DNA from: Aliiroseovarius sp. S1123
GTDB lineage: Bacteria; Pseudomonadota; Alphaproteobacteria; Rhodobacterales; Rhodobacteraceae
NCBI RefSeq assembly: GCF_023015885.1
Contig: NZ_JALKBE010000003.1
Span: 248,001-312,000, forward strand
Length of the DNA: 64,000 bases
Direction: 5' to 3'
Position numbers and translations under genes: made by a program. Below the pieces are notes generated by a model. It was not told where the DNA came from, did no database searches, and saw only the letters and a list, made by a program, of their open reading frames with translations. Positions 34,681 through 43,872 of this stretch are shown piece by piece. Every line of letters begins with the position of its first letter. The first letter of the stretch is position 1.

Positions 34681-37332
34681 GTGAGCGATAAACCAGCCAA
34701 GATCACGCCGATGATGGCGCAGTTTCTTGAGATCAAAGAAGGTTATAAAGACGCCCTTTTGTTCTATCGTATGGGCGATTTTTACGAACTGTTCTTTGAT
34801 GACGCCGTCGCGGCCGCCGCGGCTTTGGACATTGCCCTGACCAAACGCGGAAAGCATCTGGGCGAAGATATTCCCATGTGCGGCGTGCCGTTTCACGCGG
34901 CCGAAGGATATCTTCTGACGCTGATCCGCAAAGGGTTCCGCGTCGCCGTCTGTGAACAGATGGAAAACCCTGCCGAGGCGAAGAAGCGCGGCTCGAAATC
35001 CGTTGTGAAGCGCGATGTGGTGCGGCTGGTCACGCCCGGAACGCTGACGGAAGAAAGTCTTCTGGACGCACGCCGCCACAACTTCTTGGCCGCCTACAAT
35101 GTGGTGCGTGACGAAGCGGCGTTGGCCTGGGTTGATATTTCGACCGGTGCCTTCCGCGTAATGCCCTGCCCGCCCATACGTTTTGGCCCCGAGCTCGCCC
35201 GCCTCGCCCCGCGCGAGGTGGTACTGTCCGAGGCAGATTTTCCTGATTGCGCGGGAATAGTGACTGAATCAGGAGCATCCCCGACCGAGCTGGGCCGCGC
35301 AGCCTTTGACAGCACCGGGGCTGAAAAACGTCTTCTGGATCTCTATAAAATTAGGTCGCTTGATGCATTCGGCAGCTTCTCGCGCGCTGAACTTGGGGCG
35401 ATGGGGGCCATCGTTGAATATCTGGACATCACCCAGAAAGGAAAATTGCCGCTTCTGCGCCCACCGGTGAAGGAGCTGGCGCAAGGCACAATGCAGATCG
35501 ACGCCGCAACCCGCCGCAATCTGGAACTGACGCACAGCCTGTCCGGTGGACGCGATGGATCGCTTCTGTCAGTGATAGACCGCACCGTGACCGCAGGTGG
35601 TGGGCGTTTGTTGGAACGTCGCATCTCCAGCCCCTCGCGCACCCTGTCAGAAATTAACGACCGGCTGGATGCGGTACGTTTTCTGGTGGAACAGAGACTG
35701 ATTTGCGAGAGTACGCGCGAGTTTTTGCGGAATGTCCCCGACATCGACCGCGCGCTGTCGCGCCTCGGACTGGAACGCGGAGGTCCCCGCGATCTGGGCG
35801 CCATTCGCAATGGCCTTGCTGCCGCAAATGATCTGGCCGACAGCCTGTCTCAGTCCGATCTGCCCGCAAAACTGGCGGAAGCCTCGCAAAATCTGCGTGG
35901 ACATGACGATCTGGTCGACCTTCTGGATCAAGCGCTGGTCGCCGAACCGCCCCTTCTGGCCCGTGACGGAGGTTTCATCGCCCCCGGCTATGACGAAGAC
36001 CTCGACGAAGCGCGCCAATTGCGCGACGAAGGCCGTGGTGTGATCGCCGCGATGCAGGCGCAATATGCCGAGCACACCGGCATCAGCTCGCTGAAGGTGA
36101 AGCACAACAATGTGCTGGGTTACTTCATCGAAACCACGGCAACCCATGCCCAGAAGATGCTGAACCCGCCACTGTCGGAAACCTATATTCACCGGCAAAC
36201 TACAGCAAACGCGGTGCGGTTCACGACTGTGGCGCTCAGCGATATGGAGACCAAAATCCTGAATGCGGGCAATCGGGCACTTGAGATTGAAAAACGTCTC
36301 TATTCCAGCCTAACGGCCGCAATCTTGGATCAGGTTGGCGCGGTTTCAGATACCGCCCGCGCCCTGTCCGAAATCGACGTGGCCACCGGTTTTGCGGATC
36401 TGGCGCGCTCCGACAATTGGTCCGCTCCGGTGGTAGATGACAGCCGTGTGTTTCACGTGGAAGGCGGCCGCCACCCTGTGGTCGAAGCCGCGCTGCGTAA
36501 AACGGGCGAAGCGTTTGTGGCCAATGACTGCGACCTTGCCGATGGCGCAAAAGCAGCCGATGTCTGGCTTCTGACCGGCCCGAACATGGCCGGCAAATCG
36601 ACCTTCCTGCGTCAGAACGCCCTGATTGCCCTGCTGGCACAGGCCGGCAGCTTTGTTCCGGCAATATCCGCGCATATCGGGCTGGTCTCGCAACTGTTCA
36701 GCCGCGTGGGTGCTTCGGACGATCTTGCGCGGGGTCGGTCGACCTTCATGGTCGAAATGGTCGAAACTGCGGCCATTCTGAACCAAGCCGACGACCGTGC
36801 GCTGGTCATTCTGGACGAAATCGGGCGCGGGACGGCAACCTATGACGGCCTATCTATCGCTTGGGCGACGCTGGAGCATCTGCACGACGTCAACAAATCC
36901 CGCGCGCTGTTTGCCACGCATTATCACGAGATGACCCAGCTGTCTGACAAGCTGGATGGGGTCGAAAACGCCACAATTGCGGTGAAAGAATGGGAAGGCG
37001 AGGTGATTTTCCTGCATGAAGTCCGCAAAGGCGCGGCCGACCGGTCCTATGGTGTGCAGGTTGCCAAACTGGCAGGCCTTCCGGAAAGCGTTATCGCCCG
37101 TGCAAATGTGGTTCTTGAGGCGCTAGAGAAAGGCGAGCGCGAAGGATCAGGTCAAAAGGCCATCATTGACGACCTTCCGCTGTTTTCCGCCGTTGCCGAG
37201 CCAGTTCAAGCAGCACCCTCTGGCCCCAGCGATCTGGATAGGGCCCTGAAGGATATCCACCCGGACGACCTGAAGCCGATCGAAGCGCTGAACCTGCTTT
37301 ATGAACTGAAAGAACTGGCTGCAGAAACGTAA
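34681..37332 (+). CDS. mutS: DNA mismatch repair protein MutS
   Basis: Mismatch-recognising ATPase, 883 residues. The mismatch-binding Phe-x-Glu is in GDFYELFFDDA near residue 39, and the ATPase has GPNMAGKST near 633, GRSTFMVEMVETAAIL, VILDEIGRGTATYDG and ATHYHEMTQL. The start is GTG. It stands alone, convergent with grpE. Confidence 0.97.
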   Translation: MSDKPAKITPMMAQFLEIKEGYKDALLFYRMGDFYELFFDDAVAAAAALDIALTKRGKHLGEDIPMCGVPFHAAEGYLLTLIRKGFRVAVCEQMENPAEAKKRGSKSVVKRDVVRLVTPGTLTEESLLDARRHNFLAAYNVVRDEAALAWVDISTGAFRVMPCPPIRFGPELARLAPREVVLSEADFPDCAGIVTESGASPTELGRAAFDSTGAEKRLLDLYKIRSLDAFGSFSRAELGAMGAIVEYLDITQKGKLPLLRPPVKELAQGTMQIDAATRRNLELTHSLSGGRDGSLLSVIDRTVTAGGGRLLERRISSPSRTLSEINDRLDAVRFLVEQRLICESTREFLRNVPDIDRALSRLGLERGGPRDLGAIRNGLAAANDLADSLSQSDLPAKLAEASQNLRGHDDLVDLLDQALVAEPPLLARDGGFIAPGYDEDLDEARQLRDEGRGVIAAMQAQYAEHTGISSLKVKHNNVLGYFIETTATHAQKMLNPPLSETYIHRQTTANAVRFTTVALSDMETKILNAGNRALEIEKRLYSSLTAAILDQVGAVSDTARALSEIDVATGFADLARSDNWSAPVVDDSRVFHVEGGRHPVVEAALRKTGEAFVANDCDLADGAKAADVWLLTGPNMAGKSTFLRQNALIALLAQAGSFVPAISAHIGLVSQLFSRVGASDDLARGRSTFMVEMVETAAILNQADDRALVILDEIGRGTATYDGLSIAWATLEHLHDVNKSRALFATHYHEMTQLSDKLDGVENATIAVKEWEGEVIFLHEVRKGAADRSYGVQVAKLAGLPESVIARANVVLEALEKGEREGSGQKAIIDDLPLFSAVAEPVQAAPSGPSDLDRALKDIHPDDLKPIEALNLLYELKELAAET

Positions 37333-37360
37333 ACGCCCCCGGAAATCCGAGGGCGGTTTA
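37331..37360. terminator. Weak intrinsic terminator between mutS and grpE
   Basis: Imperfect stem AAACGCCCcCGG / CCGaGGGCGgTTT with an AAAT loop, short T/A flanks on both sides; could serve either gene. Confidence 0.6.
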
Positions 37361-37376
37361 AGTGTTTTGTGGTGAA

Positions 37377-37384
37377 TTAGAGAC
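37377..37384 (+). repeat. TTAGAGAC motif copy abutting the grpE stop
   Basis: Exact eight-base copy (preceded by A) directly next to the grpE stop codon, 17 bases beyond the terminator. Confidence 0.55.
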
Positions 37385-37945
37385 TTATTTGGGGGTCGAC
37401 GACACGCCAACCTGCGCCGGACGCAGCAGGCGGTCATGCAACATGAAGCCTTCAGCCATCACCTGAATGATGTCGCCCGCTTTGGTGCCGGGCACCGGGG
37501 CTTCAAACATCGCTTCATGCACTTCGGGGTCAAACTTATCGCCAACTTCCGGCGCCAGCAGATGAATGCCGTGCTTGTCGAAAATGCCCAGAAGCGCACG
37601 CATGGTCAGCTGGACACCTTCCAGCAGAGCCTTGTCCGCTTCGCCAGCTTCGCTTGATGCCTCCAAGGCACGCTTCATGTTGTCGTATACCGGCAGCATG
37701 TCGCGGGCCAGCTTCGATCCACCATAGTTTTCAGCCTCGCGACGGTCACGTTCGCCACGCTTACGGGCGTTTTCAGCATCCGCCAGCGCACGCATGAAAC
37801 GATCTTTCATCTCGTCACGCTCTGCACGTGCGGCAATCAGCTCGTCTTCGAGGCTCACCTCGTCTTCCATGGACACTTCTTCGGTCATCAGTTTGTCGAT
37901 GCCCGGCTCCAGGTCCTCTGCGCGTTCGGTTTTCGCGTCCGTCAT
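37385..37945 (-). CDS. grpE: Nucleotide exchange factor GrpE
   Basis: Exchange factor for DnaK, 186 residues. An acidic coiled N-terminal region (VSMEDEVSLEDELIAARAE) leads into the conserved GrpE core FMRALADAENARKRGERDR and ends with GYMLHDR-type sequence (EGFMLHDRLLRPAQVGVS). It follows hrcA by 24 bp on the same strand; dnaK and dnaJ are not in the window. Confidence 0.95.
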   Translation of the reverse strand: MTDAKTERAEDLEPGIDKLMTEEVSMEDEVSLEDELIAARAERDEMKDRFMRALADAENARKRGERDRREAENYGGSKLARDMLPVYDNMKRALEASSEAGEADKALLEGVQLTMRALLGIFDKHGIHLLAPEVGDKFDPEVHEAMFEAPVPGTKAGDIIQVMAEGFMLHDRLLRPAQVGVSSTPK

Positions 37946-37969
37946 AGTCTTTGCCTCTATCCTCGGCCT

Positions 37970-39031
37970 TTATCCTCGATCCGAGATCATTTTGCCGATC
38001 AATTGCGCGGTATAGTCCACCACCGGAACAATCCGCCCATAGTTCAGCCGCGTCGGGCCAATCACGCCCACAGCACCAATGATCTTTCGATCAGCGTTCA
38101 TATAAGGGGAAACCACCAAAGAGGAACCCGAAAGTGAGAAAAGTTTGTTCTCAGACCCAATAAAAATGCGCACGCCCTCGCCCTGATCGGCCAGATCAAG
38201 GAATTCGGCGATATCACGCTTACGCTCAAGGTCGTCAAACAGGGTGCGAATACGCTCTAGATCGACCTCGGGCCCGCCTTCGGTCAGCAGATTCGAGCGT
38301 CCGCGCACGATCAGGCGCTCGTAGGGCTGGCCTTCGTTTTCCCATATTGCGGCGCCACTTTCGATTAAAGCCTGCGCCAGGATGTCGAGCTCTTGCCGAC
38401 GATTCACGATTTCGGTGGAGATAATCCGCTGAAGCTCGGAAATCGTGCGGCCCTCGGCCAGAGCATTCAGAAAATTCGCCGCTTCCCGCATCGAACTTGG
38501 GGTTTGCCCCACGGGCGGTTCGAACACGCGATTTTCCACATGTCCATCCGCAAAGACCAACACGGCAAGCGCGCGGTCGGGGCCAAGCGACACGAACTCG
38601 ATATGCTTTATCGGCGCTTCGTGTTTGGGTGTCAGAACCAGACTGGCCCCCGCCGTGATCCCGGACAAAGCCGCGCCCACCCGATCCATCATCGAGTTGA
38701 TATTGCTTTCATTTCCGACGGTTGCATCGATTTTCTGCCGATCGTCCATCGTCAGATCCGACACCTCCAACAACCCATCTACGAACATCCGCAAGCCAAG
38801 CTCGGTCGGGATCCGCCCGGCCGAAACATGCGGGCTGTTCAACAACCCCATGTACTCTAGATCCTGCATCACATTGCGAATGGTCGCCGCGCTGACGTTC
38901 TCGGTCAGGCTGCGCGTCAGGCTGCGCGAGCCCACCGGTACACCGGTTTCCAGATAGCTTTCAACGATGCAGCGGAAGACCTCGCGCGAGCGATCGTTCA
39001 TGTCTTCCATCAAATCAGAAGCGTCTGCCAT
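37970..39031 (-). CDS. hrcA: Heat-inducible transcription repressor HrcA
   Basis: Represses groESL and related genes by binding CIRCE inverted repeats. The 353-residue protein has an N-terminal winged helix ([19 protein letters not shown]) and the HrcA core. AAGG lies before the ATG. First gene of an hrcA-grpE unit, divergent from rph. I found no CIRCE element in the 70-bp divergent region, so autoregulation through CIRCE is not supported here. Confidence 0.95.
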   Translation of the reverse strand: MADASDLMEDMNDRSREVFRCIVESYLETGVPVGSRSLTRSLTENVSAATIRNVMQDLEYMGLLNSPHVSAGRIPTELGLRMFVDGLLEVSDLTMDDRQKIDATVGNESNINSMMDRVGAALSGITAGASLVLTPKHEAPIKHIEFVSLGPDRALAVLVFADGHVENRVFEPPVGQTPSSMREAANFLNALAEGRTISELQRIISTEIVNRRQELDILAQALIESGAAIWENEGQPYERLIVRGRSNLLTEGGPEVDLERIRTLFDDLERKRDIAEFLDLADQGEGVRIFIGSENKLFSLSGSSLVVSPYMNADRKIIGAVGVIGPTRLNYGRIVPVVDYTAQLIGKMISDRG

Positions 39032-39101
39032 CAGCTTAGCCTTGCCTTTTTGCCGGACCCATGGCTATCACGCTTTCAAAGCGGAAACAAAGGAAGAAGC
39101 C

Positions 39102-39812
39102 ATGCGTCCCTCAGGTCGAGATTTAGATCAAATGCGCCCGATTTCAATCGAGACCGGTGTCACAAAACACGCCGAGGGATCGTGCATGATCCGTGTGGGC
39201 GACACGCATGTGCTGTGCACCGCATCGCTTGAAACCCGCGTGCCCCCGTTTCTGCGCAATTCTGGCAAGGGCTGGGTGACGGCAGAATACGGCATGCTGC
39301 CCCGTTCGACCGGGTCGCGCATGCGTCGCGAGGCTGCCTCGGGCAAGCAAGGCGGTCGTACCGTTGAAATCCAGCGCCTGATCGGCCGCTCGCTGCGTGC
39401 GGGCATCGATCTGGTGGCCCTGGGTGAGCGTCAGATCACCGTCGACTGTGACGTGATCCAAGCCGATGGCGGCACGCGCTGTGCGGCGATCACCGGCGGT
39501 TGGGTTGCCCTGCGTCTGGCGGTGAACAAACTGCTAAAAGCGGGTGATATCACCACCGATCCGCTGATGGATCCGGTCGCCGCCGTGTCTTGCGGCATCT
39601 ATGCCGGTCAGCCGGTGCTGGACCTGGACTATCCGGAAGACAGCGAAGCGGGAGTGGATGGCAACTTTGTTCTTTGCGGTCCTAAACTGATCGAAGTACA
39701 GATGTCGGCCGAGGGTTCGACCTTCACCCGCGATCAAATGAACCAGCTGATGGATCTGGCCGACAAAGGCGTGTCCGAGCTGGTCGCAGCACAGCTTCAG
39801 GCGACAGCATAA
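39102..39812 (+). CDS. rph: Ribonuclease PH
   Basis: Phosphorolytic 3' exonuclease that trims tRNA precursors. The 236-residue protein has the family sequence [14 protein letters not shown] at the N-terminus, [14 protein letters not shown], and the phosphate-binding [16 protein letters not shown] 39102 is preceded by AGGAAG; the longer open frame upstream reads through the hrcA promoter. One-base overlap (TAATG) with rdgB. Confidence 0.96.
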   Translation: MRPSGRDLDQMRPISIETGVTKHAEGSCMIRVGDTHVLCTASLETRVPPFLRNSGKGWVTAEYGMLPRSTGSRMRREAASGKQGGRTVEIQRLIGRSLRAGIDLVALGERQITVDCDVIQADGGTRCAAITGGWVALRLAVNKLLKAGDITTDPLMDPVAAVSCGIYAGQPVLDLDYPEDSEAGVDGNFVLCGPKLIEVQMSAEGSTFTRDQMNQLMDLADKGVSELVAAQLQATA

Positions 39813-40420
39813 TGCGGAAGTTTGACGGCGATAAACTGGTCGTTGCGACCCACAATGCGGGCAAGTTACGCGAGATTTCCGCCTTGTTAGAGCCTTTTGG
39901 CATCGTCGTCACCTCAGCCGGCGCGCTGGGCTTGGAAGAACCGGAAGAAACCGAAGACACCTTCGTCGGCAACGCCCGGATCAAGGCCCATTTCGCCGCC
40001 AAAGCAAGCGGATTGCCCGCTCTGTCCGATGACAGCGGCATCATGGTCGACGCGCTGGACGGCGCGCCGGGTGTTTACACCGCGGATTGGGCGGAAACAC
40101 CGAACGGGCGCGATTTCCCCATGGCGATGGAGAAAACCTGGACGCATCTGGAAGAAAAGAACGCCCCCCTGCCCCGCACGGCTCGGTTTTGCTGCACTTT
40201 GTGCCTTGCCTGGCCCGATGGGCATGACGAGGTTTTCGAAGGCAAAGTCGAGGGGTCGCTGACATGGCCCATGCGCGGCGATCAGGGGTTTGGCTATGAC
40301 CCGATTTTCGTACCCGAAGGCTTTGACATTACCTTTGGCGAAATGGACCCCGACAAGAAGCACCAGATGAGCCACCGCGCCGATGCGTTTGCCAAGCTGG
40401 TGAAGGGCGCCTTTGCTTGA
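39812..40420 (+). CDS. rdgB: XTP/dITP pyrophosphatase (RdgB/HAM1)
   Basis: Removes deaminated purine nucleotides from the pool. The 202-residue protein has [12 protein letters not shown] near residue 13, [19 protein letters not shown] and the C-terminal MSHRADAF. Coupled to rph by a one-base overlap and to hemW by an 8-bp overlap; the rph-rdgB-hemW order is common in alphaproteobacteria. Confidence 0.96.
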   Translation: MRKFDGDKLVVATHNAGKLREISALLEPFGIVVTSAGALGLEEPEETEDTFVGNARIKAHFAAKASGLPALSDDSGIMVDALDGAPGVYTADWAETPNGRDFPMAMEKTWTHLEEKNAPLPRTARFCCTLCLAWPDGHDEVFEGKVEGSLTWPMRGDQGFGYDPIFVPEGFDITFGEMDPDKKHQMSHRADAFAKLVKGAFA

Positions 40421-41570
40421 GAATTGGCAAATCGGGGGCTTTGGGCTGTATGTCCACTGGCCCTTCTGCGCCGCCAAATGCCCCTATTGCGATTTCAACA
40501 GCCATGTCTCGGCCTCCATTAACCAAGATGAATGGGTGGCGGCCTATCTGAAGGACCTGGCGCGCTACGGGGCTGAAACGCCCGGTCGTGTACTGGATTC
40601 GATCTATTTCGGCGGTGGCACCCCCAGCCTGATGGACCCTGCGACGGTCGGTGCGATCATCGAAAAGGCCGCAGAGCTGTGGACCTTCGCCAATGACATC
40701 GAGATCACGCTAGAGGCCAACCCAACCTCGATCGAGGCGCAGAATTTCGCAGGCTATCATAACGCAGGCGTAAACCGTGTCTCGATGGGATTTCAGGCGC
40801 TGAACGACGCGGACCTGCGCAAGCTGGGCCGGATGCATTCGGTCGACGAAGGTCTGCGCGCGCTCGACATTGCCCGCACCCATTTCGACCGCGTGAACTT
40901 TGACCTGATCTATGCGCGTCAGGATCAAAGCCTGTCCGACTGGCAGGCCGAACTTGATCGCGCGCTTAGCTTCGCGCCGGATCACCTATCGCTTTACCAA
41001 CTGACCATTGAACCCGGCACGGCCTTTGGCGCGCGGTTCGAGGCGGGGAAACTGTCCGGCCTGCCCGAGGAAGAACTGGCCGTCGACATGTTCTTCCACA
41101 CACAGGACGCCACCGAAGCCGCCGGCCTGCCCGCCTACGAAGTCTCAAACCACGCGCGTCCCGGTGAAGAGAGTCGGCACAATTTGATCTATTGGCGCAG
41201 CGGAGACTGGATCGGGATCGGTCCCGGCGCACATGGGCGGCTGTCCTTTGGGGGGAACAGGTGGGGAACGGAAACCCCTCTCTCGCCGAGCAAATGGCTG
41301 GAGAACGCACTGGGGGACGCTGACCTGCGCGAGAGAGCACCTCTTCCCCTGCCCGAACAGGTAACAGAATACCTTTTGATGGGTCTTCGCACCGTTGAGG
41401 GGATCGACCTAGAACGCCTGAAAACCCAGTTTGATTCCCAGCTAGATATTAATAAAATCAAAGACTTAATCGAACTTGATCTGGTTTCCGTCGATCAGAA
41501 AACACTTAGGGCGACCAAAAATGGCCGCCCCGTTTTGAATGGTATTTTGCGAGAGCTTTTGCCGGACTAA
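40413..41570 (+). CDS. hemW: Radical SAM protein HemW (coproporphyrinogen-oxidase-like)
   Basis: HemW is a haem-binding radical SAM protein thought to deliver haem, long misannotated as oxygen-independent coproporphyrinogen oxidase. The 385-residue protein has the cluster motif CAAKCPYC (Cys19, Cys23, Cys26); the CxxxCxxC spacing and the absence of the HemN N-terminal extension favour HemW. A TTG start at 40413 is used, with AAGGG upstream, overlapping rdgB by 8 bp. It overlaps the convergent parB by 4 bp. Confidence 0.9.
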   Translation: MLENWQIGGFGLYVHWPFCAAKCPYCDFNSHVSASINQDEWVAAYLKDLARYGAETPGRVLDSIYFGGGTPSLMDPATVGAIIEKAAELWTFANDIEITLEANPTSIEAQNFAGYHNAGVNRVSMGFQALNDADLRKLGRMHSVDEGLRALDIARTHFDRVNFDLIYARQDQSLSDWQAELDRALSFAPDHLSLYQLTIEPGTAFGARFEAGKLSGLPEEELAVDMFFHTQDATEAAGLPAYEVSNHARPGEESRHNLIYWRSGDWIGIGPGAHGRLSFGGNRWGTETPLSPSKWLENALGDADLRERAPLPLPEQVTEYLLMGLRTVEGIDLERLKTQFDSQLDINKIKDLIELDLVSVDQKTLRATKNGRPVLNGILRELLPD

Positions 41571-42454
41571 ACGGACAGTTTTCCGCAGATATCGTCCAGC
41601 TGATCGAGGTTTTGATAGCGAATTGTGACCGTTCCGGCCTCGCCTCCGGCTTTGTGGTCGATCTGAACTTTCATGCCTGTCGCCGCCGACAGATCCGCCT
41701 CGAGCGCTTTGGTGTCGGCGTCTTTCTCGGTCTTTGGGCCTACCGCGCGCGGTTTACGCGGGGCCCCTCCCTTCGCCAGCTTCTCGGCCGCACGCACCGA
41801 CAGACCTTTGTTGATGATCTCGCGCGCCAAGGTCGACGGGTTCTCTGCCGTGACCAGTGTCCGCGCGTGACCCGCCGTCAGTTGTCCGTCGCGCACAAAG
41901 GCCTGAACATCGTCAGGCAGGTTCAGAAGGCGCAAAAGGTTCGCGATATGCGAACGGCTTTTCCCCAGAGCTTCCGAGACCTTCTCCTGCGTGTGCCCAA
42001 ACCGGTCCATCAGATCACGATAACCAGCAGCCTCTTCGATCGCGTTCAGATCGGCGCGCTGAATGTTCTCAATGATCGCGACTTCCAGCGCCTCGGTATC
42101 GGAATATTCCCGGATGACGACAGGCAATTGGTGCAGTTTTGCCATCTGAGACGCGCGCCAGCGGCGTTCACCCGCGACAATCTCGTATTCACCTTCCACA
42201 CCGGGCCGTGGACGCACGATTAGGGGCTGGATCACCCCCTTTTCCTTCACCGAGGCCGCAAGATCGTCCAGCTGTTCCTGCGTAAAGGTGCGGCGCGGCT
42301 GTTCGGGGTTTGGTTTGATCTTCTCAATCGGAACCATCATGTCGGCGCGACGCGGTTCGGGCGATGTATCCTTGGACGAATCCTCGACAACCACATCCGC
42401 CATCAGGGCCGACAAGCCGCGGCCCAGGCCGCGATTCTTAGTTGGTTTGCTCAT
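41567..42454 (-). CDS. parB: Chromosome partitioning protein ParB
   Basis: CTP-dependent DNA clamp that loads at parS and spreads to form the segregation complex. The 295-residue protein has the N-terminal ParB box (IKPNPEQPRRTF; VIQPLIVRPRPG), the GERRWRAS motif, and a helix-turn-helix (HTQEKVSEALGKSRSHIANLLRLL). It follows parA by 13 bp, and two perfect parS sites lie 1.4 and 3.3 kb upstream. Confidence 0.97.
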   Translation of the reverse strand: MSKPTKNRGLGRGLSALMADVVVEDSSKDTSPEPRRADMMVPIEKIKPNPEQPRRTFTQEQLDDLAASVKEKGVIQPLIVRPRPGVEGEYEIVAGERRWRASQMAKLHQLPVVIREYSDTEALEVAIIENIQRADLNAIEEAAGYRDLMDRFGHTQEKVSEALGKSRSHIANLLRLLNLPDDVQAFVRDGQLTAGHARTLVTAENPSTLAREIINKGLSVRAAEKLAKGGAPRKPRAVGPKTEKDADTKALEADLSAATGMKVQIDHKAGGEAGTVTIRYQNLDQLDDICGKLSV

Positions 42455-42467
42455 TACTCGTCTCCGA

Positions 42468-43259
42468 TTAACGTTTGATCAGTTCCGCAGCCAAGTTGCG
42501 ATAGGCCCGGCTTCCCTTGGACGTCGGATCATACATCAACACAGGCAGTGCGAAAGAGGGCGCCTCGCTGACGCGGACATTGCGCGGAATCATGGTCGTG
42601 AACACCAATTCGCCCAGGTTCTCGCGCGCGTCAGCCTCGACCTGACGGGACAAGTTGTTGCGGCTGTCATACATGGTCAACACAACACCTTCGATCCGCA
42701 GGTCAGGATTTGCGGCTTGGCGCACCTCGCGTACGGTCAAAAGAAGCTGCGACAGCCCTTCCAACGCAAAGAATTCGCTTTGCAACGGGATCAGAACACT
42801 GTCGGCCGCGACCAGCGCGTTGACCGTCAGAAGGTTCAAAGACGGCGGGCAATCAATCAAGATATAGTCAAGATCAAGCTGCTCTAACGCAACATCTCGC
42901 AATGCGTCACGCAAAAGGTGGCTACGCTTCTCATTCGAAACCAGCTCGATATCCGCCGAGGACAAGTCAGTTGTCGCGGGTGAAATCAGCAGATTCTCGA
43001 TGCTGGTTTTCTGGATGACGTCCAACACCGATGCTTCTTCCAGCAGAAGGTCATAGGTGCTCATCTCGCGGTCGTCGGCGGAAACGCCCAATCCGGTCGA
43101 TGCGTTGCCCTGAGGGTCCAGATCGATCAGAAGAACGCGCTTTCCGGCCTCGGCCAGCCCCGCACCCAGATTGATGGTTGTTGTTGTCTTCCCAACCCCG
43201 CCCTTTTGGTTGGTGATGGCAATAATCTTCGGCCCGCGTACTTGGAATGGGTCAGACAC
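42468..43259 (-). CDS. parA: Chromosome partitioning ATPase ParA
   Basis: Deviant Walker ATPase that moves ParB-parS complexes. The 263-residue protein has KGGVGKTTT at residues 19-27, DLDPQGNASTGLGV and YILIDCPPSLNLLTVNAL. The start overlaps the rsmG stop by 8 bp, so the rsmG-parA-parB unit is coupled. Confidence 0.97.
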   Translation of the reverse strand: MSDPFQVRGPKIIAITNQKGGVGKTTTTINLGAGLAEAGKRVLLIDLDPQGNASTGLGVSADDREMSTYDLLLEEASVLDVIQKTSIENLLISPATTDLSSADIELVSNEKRSHLLRDALRDVALEQLDLDYILIDCPPSLNLLTVNALVAADSVLIPLQSEFFALEGLSQLLLTVREVRQAANPDLRIEGVVLTMYDSRNNLSRQVEADARENLGELVFTTMIPRNVRVSEAPSFALPVLMYDPTSKGSRAYRNLAAELIKR

Positions 43260-43872
43260 GTGAGATTTCCTTAATCTTCAGAATAACGGCGCTTGGATGG
43301 GTCTTGCTGGGATATGTATCAAGCTGAAACGACCAGTTTTCAAGGGCTTCGTCGATTTCCTGACGATAGTTTTCACCCTTGGGGAAAATGGCAACGCCGC
43401 CGGCCTTCAAGTGACGCTCGGCAAAGCCACAAAGCGCATCCAGAGACGCCAATGCGCGTGCTGACAGAACATCGGCGTTCTGAGGCTCGGCTTTTTCGAT
43501 TCGCTCAGACAGAACGGATAGATTCAATTCCAGCTCGCGCGCGACGGTCCGTAGAAAGGTCGCCTTGCGCAAGTCGCTTTCGATGCAGGTCACCAAAAGA
43601 TCGGGGTTGGCATCCTTCGCCATAATCGCAACGACCAAAGCTGGTAGCCCCCCGCCCGATCCCAGATCACACCATATATTGGGGCTTTCCGGTTCAAGTC
43701 CATATATCTGGGCCGAATCAAGAATGTGGCGCGTCCAGATTTCTGAGATTGTACTGGGTGAAACCAAATTAATCGCCGAATTCCACTTCTTCATCAAGGC
43801 GACATAGGCTTCGAGGCGCTCGAATGTTTCACGTGAAACATCGACGTGACGCTGAAATTCGGCGTGATTCAT
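43252..43872 (-). CDS. rsmG: 16S rRNA G527 methyltransferase RsmG
   Basis: Methylates N7 of G527 (E. coli numbering) in 16S rRNA. The 206-residue protein has [20 protein letters not shown] and the SAM-binding [18 protein letters not shown] perfect parS site encodes its residues about 11-16 (VSRETF region). Start overlaps the mnmG stop by 4 bp. Confidence 0.95.
   Translation of the reverse strand: MNHAEFQRHVDVSRETFERLEAYVALMKKWNSAINLVSPSTISEIWTRHILDSAQIYGLEPESPNIWCDLGSGGGLPALVVAIMAKDANPDLLVTCIESDLRKATFLRTVARELELNLSVLSERIEKAEPQNADVLSARALASLDALCGFAERHLKAGGVAIFPKGENYRQEIDEALENWSFQLDTYPSKTHPSAVILKIKEISRV
43825..43840. promoter_or_regulatory. parS: parS site (inside rsmG)
   Basis: TGTTTCACGTGAAACA, a perfect 16-bp palindrome identical to the bacterial parS consensus, near the 5' end of rsmG. 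Confidence 0.95.

Noticed and set aside
39032-39101. Search for a CIRCE element between hrcA and rph
   Set aside because: No TTAGCACTC...GAGTGCTAA inverted repeat is present in the 70 bp.
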